A stretch of DNA of 64,000 bases from Planctomycetota bacterium (GTDB lineage: Bacteria > Planctomycetota > UBA1135 > GCA-002686595). Under the pieces are notes generated by a model. The model ran no database searches, was not told where the DNA came from, and worked only from the letters and a program-made list of their open reading frames with translations. A program made the translations under genes and the position numbers. Positions 38,161 through 46,928 of this stretch are shown here, piece after piece (within the stretch, counting starts at the first letter, position 1; each line of letters starts with the position of its first letter). The stretch covers positions 111,514 through 175,513 of the forward strand of contig DUDB01000061.1 of NCBI GenBank assembly GCA_012959525.1, in the 5' to 3' direction.

Positions 38161-40113
38161 TCAGCGATTCGGCCGCACGGCGATGTCCACCTCGGTCCGC
38201 TCGCCCGCCCGGATGCGTACCTCGCGCGGCTCGAACACATACTCCGCCTCGGGTGACGCGCGCACCACGTACTGACCCGGCTCCGCGACGTAGCCGAGCA
38301 GGCGTCCGGCGACCGGCCCCGAGAGCTCCCACTGCGCGTCACCGTCCACAGCGCGCACGATGAGCCCGGCCGGCACCGGAACCAGCTCGTCGCCGTCGAG
38401 GAAGCCGACGAGGAGCGTCGACCGGCGCGCCAACGCGAAGTCGACCTCGTTGCGCCCGGGCACGAGCTCGACCCAGCGGCTCTCCCGTCCGTATCCAGCC
38501 AACCCGACCATGACGAGCGTCCGTCCTATCGGCGCGCGAAAGCTCGCACGACCGGGGCCATCGGACCTGAGATACTCCGGATCGATGTTGCGCTCGACCA
38601 GGCTTCCGGAGTTCGCGGGGAGCAGGTGGCGGGGGACCGGGTTGAACTTCGACCAGGAGATATGAACGTCCTTGGGCAGCAGCTCGGCGCTGCTCTTATC
38701 GACGACGCTCACGAGGACGTGCGCGAGCTCAGCGACCGCGAGGTGCACCGCGCGATCGCCGATGGGCGGCAGATCGATCAGGACGCTCAGCTGCAGCGGG
38801 TGCACGATGAGATTCACCCTGCCGGAGCTCACCTCGCCGGCGTCCCAGCGGTAAGTCTTCCCGTCGCCGAGGGGTTGCATGCGCGTGAGCGGGATGTGCT
38901 GTTTGTCGCCCGCGCGCCAGCCCGGCCCGCGGTTCGGGCGAATCTGGAGCTCGACCCCGAGCTCGGCGGCGCCCACCGGCAGCTCAAGCGTGCCCGCGAG
39001 AGCCGCCTTGCCCGGTACGAGCAGCTCGGCGTCGGTCGCGAGCGTGATCGTCTTGCGCTCCCCGGGGGCGAGCGTGACTTCGCATTGGGCGAGGATCGTC
39101 GGCGGGTCCCGCCAGTACCCGAACTCGACGCGCACCTGGCGCTCGCCGGGCTCCAGGCCCTCGAACAGAGTCGGCTGGCCCGGCACGAGGTCGAGCCCGA
39201 CGTACGCCGGGTCCGGGTTGTCCCAACCGCCCGGGTAGATCCGCACCTGGACCGGCAGCTCGATTCCGTCCACGTCGGTGATCACGACGAGACTGGCGGC
39301 GCGCGAGAGCTCCACGGTGCGCTCGGCACCCTGGTCCAGGTCGAGCTCGATGTCCGCCCAAGAGTAGCCACGCGCCCGCACGCGCACGCGGAATCGTCCG
39401 CTGCTGACCTCGAGCAGCACCGGTGACGCGGCGCCGGTGATCAACGCGTTCTCCAGGCTCGCCGCCGTCGGGTGCACCCAGCGGGCTTGCCAGCTCTCTT
39501 GCACGAGCACGTCGACGCCGTCCAACTCGATCCCGAGCTCGGCGTCCACGACGTGCAGGACGATGTCGGTCACCCAACGCGCGGTGAGCGCGATGGGCGC
39601 GTCCGAGGCGCGCAGGACCGGCGAGTCGTCGACGCGCGTCGGTCGAGCTCCGAGCGTGGCCCCGATAACGCGGTAGCCGACGTCCGGCTCGACCTCGAGG
39701 GACCAGACGCCGTTCGTGACCGGGACCTCGACCGGCGTGTCGCCGTCGAGCGCCTCGAGCATCAGGAGCCCGTCCTCGCCAGTGTGCTTGGTGGGAGAAC
39801 CGATGAACTGGCCTCCGCCGAAGACGACGAGCGTCCCGTGCAGTCGCTCAACGACGGCCGGCGAGACACCGCCGTCGCTCGACGCGCCGATGGGCGTGCG
39901 GCGCGCGGGGTCGGTCCGGAGGGGGCCGGCCGCATCCTGGTCGCCCGCGCCTGCGAGTTGGGCGGCGCTGGAGTCCGCCGGATGGACCGCCGCGGAACCC
40001 CCGCCGCCCTCGAGGGCGCGCTGCTCCGGCCCTTCACCGAACGTATACCAGAGCAGCACAAGGATGACGGCGAGGCCTGCGCCCAAGGCGATGCTCGTTT
40101 TGTTGTTCTTCAC
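38161..40113 (-). CDS. Anchored protein with carboxypeptidase-regulatory-like repeats
   Basis: A protein of about 650 residues starting at GTG 40113 (KNNKTSIALGAG). One N-terminal membrane anchor (ALGAGLAVILVLLWYTF) is followed by a low-complexity linker and then successive beta-sandwich repeats of the carboxypeptidase-regulatory or PEGA type: LRASDAPIALTARWVTDIVL, GRFRVRVRARGYSWADIELD, PGERQVRVEFGYWRDPP, and the final YVVRASPEAEYVFEPREVRI. No enzyme domain is seen. Its base composition looks richer in CG steps than its neighbours, suggesting a different history. An upstream in-frame start to 40257 is not supported. It could be a tail gene of the TonB/symporter operon, 59 bases away. Confidence 0.78.
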   Translation of the reverse strand: MKNNKTSIALGAGLAVILVLLWYTFGEGPEQRALEGGGGSAAVHPADSSAAQLAGAGDQDAAGPLRTDPARRTPIGASSDGGVSPAVVERLHGTLVVFGGGQFIGSPTKHTGEDGLLMLEALDGDTPVEVPVTNGVWSLEVEPDVGYRVIGATLGARPTRVDDSPVLRASDAPIALTARWVTDIVLHVVDAELGIELDGVDVLVQESWQARWVHPTAASLENALITGAASPVLLEVSSGRFRVRVRARGYSWADIELDLDQGAERTVELSRAASLVVITDVDGIELPVQVRIYPGGWDNPDPAYVGLDLVPGQPTLFEGLEPGERQVRVEFGYWRDPPTILAQCEVTLAPGERKTITLATDAELLVPGKAALAGTLELPVGAAELGVELQIRPNRGPGWRAGDKQHIPLTRMQPLGDGKTYRWDAGEVSSGRVNLIVHPLQLSVLIDLPPIGDRAVHLAVAELAHVLVSVVDKSSAELLPKDVHISWSKFNPVPRHLLPANSGSLVERNIDPEYLRSDGPGRASFRAPIGRTLVMVGLAGYGRESRWVELVPGRNEVDFALARRSTLLVGFLDGDELVPVPAGLIVRAVDGDAQWELSGPVAGRLLGYVAEPGQYVVRASPEAEYVFEPREVRIRAGERTEVDIAVRPNR

Positions 40114-40172
40114 ATTCAGGGCCCCCCCGTACGCGTCAACCAAGAAAGTGTGACAGGGAGCACGACTCCGTA

Positions 40173-41252
40173 TCAGTACACCCCTTCCACAATGTTCCCC
40201 GCCTGAGCACCGAAGGGGCGCACCTCGCCCACACCGTCCCAGGGATACTCCCGGCATGGCTCGCGGCGGATACCTTCATCCCGTTCAAGGAAACGGGGCA
40301 TGAACAACTCCTGAGTGAGGGTCGTCAGCTCGACCCGGCCCACCTCGCCGTGGGCCACGGTCTGCAGGGGATCGTCGGGGTTCACCACGCGCAGAACCGC
40401 CCGGGGTTGGGGCGCGTAGTAGGTGATCGAGTAGCCGTCCTCGGCGAGGCCCGGCTTGTGGGCCGCGAGGCCCATGAGCGTGTTGCCATAGGTGGGCACG
40501 AACCCGACCTTGCCTTCCAGAACCTCCTCCACCAGGAAGCGTGTGTATTCGGGGTCCATGGTGGTACCACCACAGAACACGCCTTTGATGCCGGAATCGG
40601 GAATGGAGCAGCGCAGGGCCAAGGCCTCCAGCAGGCGCGGCGTGGTGAAGAGCACCGACACATCGCGCGCCTCCAGTATGGCTGCGGCCTGATCTACCAC
40701 GTGCGTCATGTACTCGTTGGCCTGGGTGGACTGACCCGACTTGATGAGCTTCTTCACCCAGCGCGGATCCAGGTCCACGAAGTAGCACGAACTGCCGCGC
40801 ACGTGGGCCAGGTGTTCGATGGCCAGCCGCAGGCGACGCGGTCCAGTGGGACCGACCATCAGCCAGTAGCTGCCAGGAGGGAACGCCTCATCGTCCAGGG
40901 TCTCGGAGAACTCCTCGTAGTCGTGGCGGTAGTCCTCCCAACCGATGCGCTGCTTGGGAAGACCGGTGGTGCCGCCGGTCTCGAAGATGGTGAAGGGCCG
41001 GCCTTCGAAGGCCTTGGGGATGAAGCGCTCGTGGGGCTCGGTGCGCAGGAGGTCGCCGTCGAAGTTGGGGAAGCGCTGCAGGTCATCGATGGTCTCGATG
41101 GCCGTCAGCGGATCCCAATCCTGACCGGCGGCCCATTCCAGCCAGTGAGGCGTCCCGGTCTCGGGAGAGAAGTGCCAGAGAACGGTCTCGCGCACGTGGG
41201 CGTTCAGGGCCTCGCAGGCCGCCGCCGCATCGCCGCCGCAACGGGGCTTCAT
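40173..41252 (-). CDS. Adenylate-forming enzyme, EhpF/phenylacetate-CoA-ligase-like
   Basis: A 359-residue protein of the acyl-adenylating superfamily. The phosphate-binding loop is FETGGTTGLPKQRIGWEDY, and PTYGNTLMGLAAHK followed by YYAPQPRAVLRVVNP matches later motifs. It resembles the short EhpF-like branch, which activates an aryl or acyl carboxylate as the adenylate and lacks a full C-terminal lid. ATG 41252 overlaps the symporter stop as ATGA; a long upstream extension is not supported. No phenazine genes are present, so the substrate is open. It is the last tightly coupled gene of the TonB-receptor operon, implying it acts on the imported compound. Confidence 0.8.
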   Translation of the reverse strand: MKPRCGGDAAAACEALNAHVRETVLWHFSPETGTPHWLEWAAGQDWDPLTAIETIDDLQRFPNFDGDLLRTEPHERFIPKAFEGRPFTIFETGGTTGLPKQRIGWEDYRHDYEEFSETLDDEAFPPGSYWLMVGPTGPRRLRLAIEHLAHVRGSSCYFVDLDPRWVKKLIKSGQSTQANEYMTHVVDQAAAILEARDVSVLFTTPRLLEALALRCSIPDSGIKGVFCGGTTMDPEYTRFLVEEVLEGKVGFVPTYGNTLMGLAAHKPGLAEDGYSITYYAPQPRAVLRVVNPDDPLQTVAHGEVGRVELTTLTQELFMPRFLERDEGIRREPCREYPWDGVGEVRPFGAQAGNIVEGVY

Positions 41253-42817
41253 GCGGTCTCTCCTGAGCGGAAGAAGCGGGCCAGGTGGCGCTCGTCGGGG
41301 GGCGCCGTGACCAGGGAGACGAGCACCAGGGCTGCCGTGGAGATGGCGAAGATCACCGCAACGGGCATCATGCCTCCCACCAGGAAATCCCCTTCGGCAG
41401 CGTCCGGCCGTGCGATCAGGCCCTTGTAGAACAGCCAGAACCAACTGATCGCCATGGCTATCACCGAGGCCAGGGCGCCCGCCCGCGTCACGCGCCGCCA
41501 GTAGAGCGAAGCAAACACGAGGGGGAACAAGCTGGCGAAGCCGCTGAAGCACCACACGGCCAGGTCGAAGATTTGCGGAGGCGGGAAGAAGGTCAGGAGG
41601 TAGGTGATCGTCACGATGGCCACGATGAAGCCGCGGGCGATGAGTACTCGCTGGCGGTCATCGAAGCGGTCTTCTCCCACCGTGTGAATGACCACGTCGT
41701 GGGTGAACATGGTGCCCAGACAGACGAACTGGGAGTCCAGGGAGGACATGATCGCCGCCAGGATGCCAGCCATGAGCATGCCGGAGATCAGGGGGCTCTG
41801 AACCAACTTGGCCACCATGTAGGGCAGGACGCCATTGGAGCTGGGGGGATTGAACGCGGGATCCGAGGCCGCCAGGCCAGCCGCCCACAGACCCATCAAG
41901 ATGCAGGGCACCCAGACGATGGCGATGAAGACCGGATGCCAGGCCACGCTCAGGCGGAAGCTCTTGGCGCTCTTGGCCGTGAGCCAATGCTGGAACAGGT
42001 GCGGGAACATGCCCACGGAGAGGGGCACGAGTCCATAGCTCAGAAACTGAGCCTTGCCGATCATCCCGGTGCGCGAGAGGTGGTCCGGTGCGTGCTCCAG
42101 TGCCATCCGTGTGGCAGCGCCCACCCCGCCGAGCTTGTTAGATATCAGGAAGAAGGCGACGATGCCCATGACCATGAACACCAGGGTCTGAAAGGTGTTG
42201 GCCCAGACCGCACCGCGGATGCCCCCATAGAAGATGTAGAACAAAACCACGGCACTCACGACCAGACCACTGAGCCACGGTGGAACCGCTCCGCCCGTGG
42301 CCTCGAACATCTCCGGGAACATCCCCCGCGTCATGCCCTTCACCACGATGCCCGAACCGAGGAGGCCGATCAGGAGGTAGGGAATCACGAGGCCCACCAG
42401 AATCGGAAATAGCAGCCAGCCCAACAGCGAGGACTGGAAGCGATCACGGAAGTACTGGATCTGGGTCACGTACCCATTGCGCTTGCCTACTGCCCAGAGT
42501 CGGATGCCGACCATGAAGAACACGAGGCTGTGTACCAGTCCCGAGGAGGACGCCATCAGCCCGTAGACCCCGATGCCCTGGTCGAAGGCCTTGCCCGTCG
42601 AACCCACTAGGGCAAAGGCGGTCATGGTGGTTCCAAAGACGCTCATAAGGAGCAGGAACCCGCCGACGGAGCGGCCCGCGGCGAAGTAGTCCGCGCTCGT
42701 GCCACGGAACTTGCGCTGGGTCATGACGCCCAGGCCGAGCAGCATGACCATGTAGCCGCATACGACGAACAAGGGTGTGCGATCGGCGGGGGCCGCTGCG
42801 AGCAGGGCCAAGCTCAT
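41249..42817 (-). CDS. Sodium:solute symporter (SSS family)
   Basis: A 522-residue membrane protein with about thirteen helices. The opening VVCGYMVMLLGLGVMTQRKFRG, then TSADYFAAGRSVGGFLLLMS and GTTMTAFALVGSTGKAFDQG are typical of SSS transporters, as are FYIFYGGIRGAVWANTFQ and GILAAIMSSLDSQFVCLGT (sodium-site Ser). It takes up a small solute with sodium across the inner membrane. It overlaps the small membrane gene and the adenylating-enzyme gene by four bases on either side. The ligand is unknown. Confidence 0.93.
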   Translation of the reverse strand: MSLALLAAAPADRTPLFVVCGYMVMLLGLGVMTQRKFRGTSADYFAAGRSVGGFLLLMSVFGTTMTAFALVGSTGKAFDQGIGVYGLMASSSGLVHSLVFFMVGIRLWAVGKRNGYVTQIQYFRDRFQSSLLGWLLFPILVGLVIPYLLIGLLGSGIVVKGMTRGMFPEMFEATGGAVPPWLSGLVVSAVVLFYIFYGGIRGAVWANTFQTLVFMVMGIVAFFLISNKLGGVGAATRMALEHAPDHLSRTGMIGKAQFLSYGLVPLSVGMFPHLFQHWLTAKSAKSFRLSVAWHPVFIAIVWVPCILMGLWAAGLAASDPAFNPPSSNGVLPYMVAKLVQSPLISGMLMAGILAAIMSSLDSQFVCLGTMFTHDVVIHTVGEDRFDDRQRVLIARGFIVAIVTITYLLTFFPPPQIFDLAVWCFSGFASLFPLVFASLYWRRVTRAGALASVIAMAISWFWLFYKGLIARPDAAEGDFLVGGMMPVAVIFAISTAALVLVSLVTAPPDERHLARFFRSGETA

Positions 42818-43047
42818 TGGGAGGCCTCCCCGTCTTCACCCGTCTCATCCGCCCAGGCTTCCACGCCGCTGGGCCAGGCCCAGCGCAAAGCCGCCATCCA
42901 CACCAGGGCGGCGGCCAGCGAATAGAGCGCGTGATAGGCCAATCCGATCGGCATGAAGTCCAAGACAAGGGCCTTGGAATCCCAGTTCCACACGTCCTGA
43001 TGCAGAACGGCCAAGACGGCGACCATTATCCAAACCCGGCGTGCCAA
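42814..43047 (-). CDS. Small two-helix membrane protein, symporter accessory
   Basis: A 77-residue protein with two hydrophobic helices: WIMVAVLAVLHQDVWNW and MPIGLAYHALYSLAAALVWM. Such small genes (DUF3311-like and related) directly precede SSS symporters in many bacteria and are taken as accessory subunits; the exact family is not certain here. It overlaps the symporter start as ATGA and begins 3 bases after the PQQ-like gene stop. The acidic tail (ADETGEDGEASQ) is predicted cytoplasmic. Confidence 0.75.
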   Translation of the reverse strand: MARRVWIMVAVLAVLHQDVWNWDSKALVLDFMPIGLAYHALYSLAAALVWMAALRWAWPSGVEAWADETGEDGEASQ

Positions 43048-43050
43048 GTG

Positions 43051-44661
43051 CTACTTGCCCTCCTTCTCGGGCTTCCCCGCTACGGAGGCTCCAGCCTCAA
43101 TGGCAAACAGATGTGTGTGGGTCGCCACGTAGAGCACACCATTGGCCGCCACGGGCGAAGAGTAAACGGGAGAGGTCATGTCGACCTCCACGACCTTCTT
43201 GGAGTCCAGCGTGCGTCCCGCGGGCAGGATCGTCAGGTAGCCGTCTTCGTTGCCGATGTAGACCTTGCCATCCGCCACCAAGGTCGAGCCCCAGATGTGG
43301 GCCATGGTGTCGTGCCGCCACAGCAGCTCACCCGTGAGAGCGTCCAAGCAATAAATGAACCCCGAGTAATCCGCGACATAGATCAGTCCATCCGCGATGG
43401 AGGGCGTCGACATCGAACGATTGATGCCGTCATAACTCCAGACGACATGCGTCCCGGACACGTCGCCGGATCCACTCGGATCAATACAGACCAGCCGGCC
43501 CACTCCCTCACCGTGCTCCGGGTCCTGGCCGATGACCGCATACACGCGCCCGCCCCATGAGATCACCGTGCTCAAGACCTCACTGGGCCCCTTGCGGGTG
43601 GCGTACTTGAGCTTCTTGCCGTCCAGAACGCGGTAGTCGGCTCTGTTGGCGTCGCAGCGCCAACGTTCTTTGAGGATCAGGTAGCCGTCTTCGTCTTCGA
43701 CCGGCTTGGGATCGAAGGCATAGACGAAGCCATCCGGTCCACCGAAGAGGCCTAACTCGATGAAGTTGCCCTCCTCCCCCGTTCGCAGGTACGCGGGCGA
43801 GGTCCAATTGGAATGGAAGATGCGCTGGCTCAACCCCGAAGCCTCTTCACCGATCAACTCCCCGCTCATCTTGTCCACCTTGATCAGGCAGGGCGCGAAC
43901 GGCGCGGGAGTCTCAACGTGACCGTAGTCCACTCCGTTGGAGGTCGTGACCCATAGGGCGTCATCGACGACAAGGACTGCGCTGGTGGTGATGTTGTGCG
44001 GGAACACGCCGCACTCATCAATCATGTTGAGCGTCCAGAGAATATCCGCGTCATGCTTCTCCACGGGCAGGGCGGCCTTTTCAGGCCAAGCTGCATAGAG
44101 TCCCTCATCGGCGAATCCCTGGTTGCCGTCTGCCATCCCGTTCACGTCGAGGCACATCACCTCGCAACGATTGGTGACCAGGTAGACACGATCCCCGTCC
44201 ACGGTGGGTGAGCTACAGATGCCCAGGAACTCCCAGTCACTGACCTTGCCCGTGCCAAGCTTGGGCACGTTCAGTTGCCAGATGAGCTCACCCGTTGCTT
44301 CATCGAGGCAATTCAGTACGCAGCGATCGCCTTTGAAGCGCTTGTCTCGCGGGGCGTCGTTGTTGGTGCCCACGTAGACCCGGCCATTTGCAATGGTCGG
44401 GTTGCCGTAGGACTGGGAACCGAGCTTGAAGATCCAACGCACGTTCTCGGTGGTGTTCACGTCGATCTCGTCGCTGACGCCAATAAACTCGCCAGCCTTG
44501 AATACGGTGGGCAGCCCACTGGCTTCACAAGCCATGTTGCGGCTTTCGTCATGGCCCCACGTGGGCCAATCTCCTCCGCGGTTGGCCTCACCAGCCTCCT
44601 GCACAGGAAACAAGGGCAAGAGGGCGAGCAGCAGGGAGCTGCCGGAACGAAGATCACTCAT
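43051..44661 (-). CDS. PQQ-like beta-propeller protein, secreted
   Basis: A 536-residue propeller with a signal (SSLLLALLPLFPVQEAGEA) and the family opening GGDWPTWGHDESRNMACEA. Blades such as NVRWIFKLGSQSYGNPTIAN, ATGELIWQLNVPK and LTGELLWRHDTMA follow. NCLDEATGELIW and VMCLDVNGM show the regular 'CLD' strand. It lacks recognisable catalytic residues of quinoprotein dehydrogenases, so redox activity is unproven. Its start overlaps the stop of the upstream 775-residue propeller gene by 8 bases, and it is followed by the small membrane gene with a 3-base gap. Confidence 0.87.
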   Translation of the reverse strand: MSDLRSGSSLLLALLPLFPVQEAGEANRGGDWPTWGHDESRNMACEASGLPTVFKAGEFIGVSDEIDVNTTENVRWIFKLGSQSYGNPTIANGRVYVGTNNDAPRDKRFKGDRCVLNCLDEATGELIWQLNVPKLGTGKVSDWEFLGICSSPTVDGDRVYLVTNRCEVMCLDVNGMADGNQGFADEGLYAAWPEKAALPVEKHDADILWTLNMIDECGVFPHNITTSAVLVVDDALWVTTSNGVDYGHVETPAPFAPCLIKVDKMSGELIGEEASGLSQRIFHSNWTSPAYLRTGEEGNFIELGLFGGPDGFVYAFDPKPVEDEDGYLILKERWRCDANRADYRVLDGKKLKYATRKGPSEVLSTVISWGGRVYAVIGQDPEHGEGVGRLVCIDPSGSGDVSGTHVVWSYDGINRSMSTPSIADGLIYVADYSGFIYCLDALTGELLWRHDTMAHIWGSTLVADGKVYIGNEDGYLTILPAGRTLDSKKVVEVDMTSPVYSSPVAANGVLYVATHTHLFAIEAGASVAGKPEKEGK

Positions 44662-46918
44662 TGGGTGTCACCGAATAATTGTCGAGATAAACGTGGTAGC
44701 GGCTCTGGGGCGAGAAGCCAAAGAGACCCGGGGAGCCATGGGTGTGGGCGTCGGCGTGTTCTACCTGAAGGCTCCAGTCGGCGGGCTCATCCTCGTCCCG
44801 GGGCCAGGCCTTGGCACGCACCACGCCGCTGCCATCCGCGTTGACGTCCACACGGGTCTTGAGGCTGTACCACACACCGGGCTTCATGCTGAAGTCCACA
44901 CGCTCCTTGATGCGTTCGTCGTTGGAGCTGATCTGTAGGGCGCGGTAGTTGCCCATCAGTTGAATCAGGTAACGCTGATTGACCACCCCCGCCGAGCACA
45001 TGGTGCGCCGGTTGCCATCGGTCCGGATGTCTACCTGCACCGTGTAGTTCGACATGTCGGGATGGCCGGTGAAGCCCATGGCCCGCTGGAAGAGTGGATT
45101 GGCGAGGGTCTTGCGTAGCACCTTGCCGCCTTCGAGGTCGGCAACCTCCCACTTCTTGAAGGCGCCAATCCAGCCCCCCGGAGGGAAGGCCACCTTCTCT
45201 CCGTGATCGCCAGGCTTGTTGAGCACTGAGGACTCGAAATCCGCCGCCCAAGGCAGGCCCTGCACGACCCGAACACGAGCCACTGCCACGCCCTCGGCCG
45301 TGTGCACCTTCAAGACACCCGCGCCAACGCTCTGTGCTATGCCAACGTTGCCGATGGCGCCTGCAAACATGGCCGGCCACTCAATCCTGTTCGGGGCGAT
45401 CACGCCCAAATCATGCCCGGCCGCGTCCAGCGCACGAATAGCAACGCTGCCCTGCTCGCCCAGGTCCAGGGTCTCCCCCACGCGCAGCAAGACATCGCCT
45501 GGGACGAGGCGTGCCGCACTCGCCGGACCGGTACGGTCGCCATCGGGGACCGTGGTCCACTCGGGCTCGTCGCTCGGCGAGCCAAAGCAATACAGGCGCT
45601 GGGTCGTGTGGACGAAGACTTGCCCCCCACAGACTGCGGGGGCCGCCACACAGGCCCCCTCCAACTGCAGCGAGCAGAGGACGTCGGCGCCTTCATCGCT
45701 CGGCCGCACCACGTGGAAGCTGCCGTTGTTCATGGGCACGTACAGCTTGCCATCCGCAAACACGGGGGAAGCATGCACCTGGTCGGGAGCCAGTTGATGG
45801 CGCCAGAGGATCTCGCCACTGGCCGGATTCACGCAACACAGATCGCCGTTGGCCACCGTCGTGTACACGCGATCGTCCGCCAGCACGAGGGAGCTGGTGA
45901 ACGAACCGAGCTCGTTACGCCAGGCTTCGTGGCTTGCGTCCAGGACAAGGGGGCCCGCTTCATCTGCTCCCGCTTCGCTACCCAGGCGGATCGACAACAT
46001 GCGGCCGATCGTGGACGAGTCCATGTTCTCCCGTCCGTGGATGGCAATCAGGTGATCTCCGTATAGGACCGGAGAGGCGTTCACGCCGCCCGTCGCCATG
46101 CGATAGCGCCAGACCGGCTCCCCTGTGCGCGCGTCCACGCACACCATATTGCCGCACCCGGTGCCCGCGTACAGAAGACGTCGGCCACCACGGTTTTCGA
46201 GCACGGGGTGAGAGTAGGGCCCGTCTTTGGGGCCCGTGCCCGGCGTGGACCACCAGACCACATCGCCCGTGTCCTTGTGGAACGCGTAGAAACGATCCCG
46301 CGCTGGCCCTTCCACCTTGCCCCAGTGGGCCGTGATGATGTGCACGATGACAAGGTCCCCATCGATCAATGGAGCCCCGGTACGACCGTTCGGGAAGGTC
46401 AGGCGACCCAGCTCCTCCATGGTCGATACCTCCCAACGCAGCTCGCCGTCGGGGCTATAGCGCCGCATCAGGCCGGCGGTGGTGAGCACGAAGAGGTCTC
46501 CACTCTCGGGATCGATGGTCGGGCTGCCGATGGAGTAGCGGTCGTAGATGATGTCCGTAAGGTAGTCGCTCCAGCGGTCCTCCCAGATCAGGGCACCGCT
46601 GCGAGCATCGAGGCAGACAAGCACCTCTTGTAAGTCCTTGCCTTCGCCTTCATATCCCAGGGCGTACAAGCGACCATTTGAGACCACCGGCGTCCCACGC
46701 CCCGCCAAGGCATACGACCAGGGGTTGCCCTTGCCGCCCAGCTCTGCCGTGTCGAAGAGACCGCTCTCCGTGGACAGACCGCACTGTGCAGGGCCACGCC
46801 AATCAAGCCAACCGGTTGCGGGTTCCTGTGATGCCTGCACAACACAGGATAGGCTCGCCACGAGGAAGGCCGAGAAGGCTAGACAGCGGAGTCGAAACAC
46901 AGTTGCTTGAGCAATCAT
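44654..46918 (-). CDS. Large PQQ-like beta-propeller protein with C-terminal lectin-like domain
   Basis: A 754-residue exported protein from ATG 46918. The signal (LRCLAFSAFLVASLSCVVQA) is followed by TGWLDWRGPAQCGLSTESG and propeller blades through about residue 470 (SGALIWEDRWSD, TGEPVWRYRMATGG, SGEILWRHQLAPDQ). A short linker carries TGPASAARLVPGDVLLRVGE. The last 180 residues form a separate beta-sandwich like concanavalin-type 3-keto-disaccharide hydrolase domains: YTVQVDIRTDGNRR, YRALQISSNDERIKER and a final FGFSPQSRYHVYLDNYSV. It follows the TonB-receptor stop by 10 bases. A carbohydrate or glycoside ligand is plausible but not shown. Confidence 0.86.
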   Translation of the reverse strand: MIAQATVFRLRCLAFSAFLVASLSCVVQASQEPATGWLDWRGPAQCGLSTESGLFDTAELGGKGNPWSYALAGRGTPVVSNGRLYALGYEGEGKDLQEVLVCLDARSGALIWEDRWSDYLTDIIYDRYSIGSPTIDPESGDLFVLTTAGLMRRYSPDGELRWEVSTMEELGRLTFPNGRTGAPLIDGDLVIVHIITAHWGKVEGPARDRFYAFHKDTGDVVWWSTPGTGPKDGPYSHPVLENRGGRRLLYAGTGCGNMVCVDARTGEPVWRYRMATGGVNASPVLYGDHLIAIHGRENMDSSTIGRMLSIRLGSEAGADEAGPLVLDASHEAWRNELGSFTSSLVLADDRVYTTVANGDLCCVNPASGEILWRHQLAPDQVHASPVFADGKLYVPMNNGSFHVVRPSDEGADVLCSLQLEGACVAAPAVCGGQVFVHTTQRLYCFGSPSDEPEWTTVPDGDRTGPASAARLVPGDVLLRVGETLDLGEQGSVAIRALDAAGHDLGVIAPNRIEWPAMFAGAIGNVGIAQSVGAGVLKVHTAEGVAVARVRVVQGLPWAADFESSVLNKPGDHGEKVAFPPGGWIGAFKKWEVADLEGGKVLRKTLANPLFQRAMGFTGHPDMSNYTVQVDIRTDGNRRTMCSAGVVNQRYLIQLMGNYRALQISSNDERIKERVDFSMKPGVWYSLKTRVDVNADGSGVVRAKAWPRDEDEPADWSLQVEHADAHTHGSPGLFGFSPQSRYHVYLDNYSVTPNE

Positions 46919-46928
46919 GAGGAATAAA

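Noticed and set aside
40173..41252. Phenazine biosynthesis locus
   Set aside because: Only the EhpF-like adenylating enzyme resembles it; no phz core genes are present.
41285..42412. Long plus-strand frame opposite the symporter
   Set aside because: Composition typical of a mirrored membrane-protein gene (many His, Asp, Gln) and no motif.
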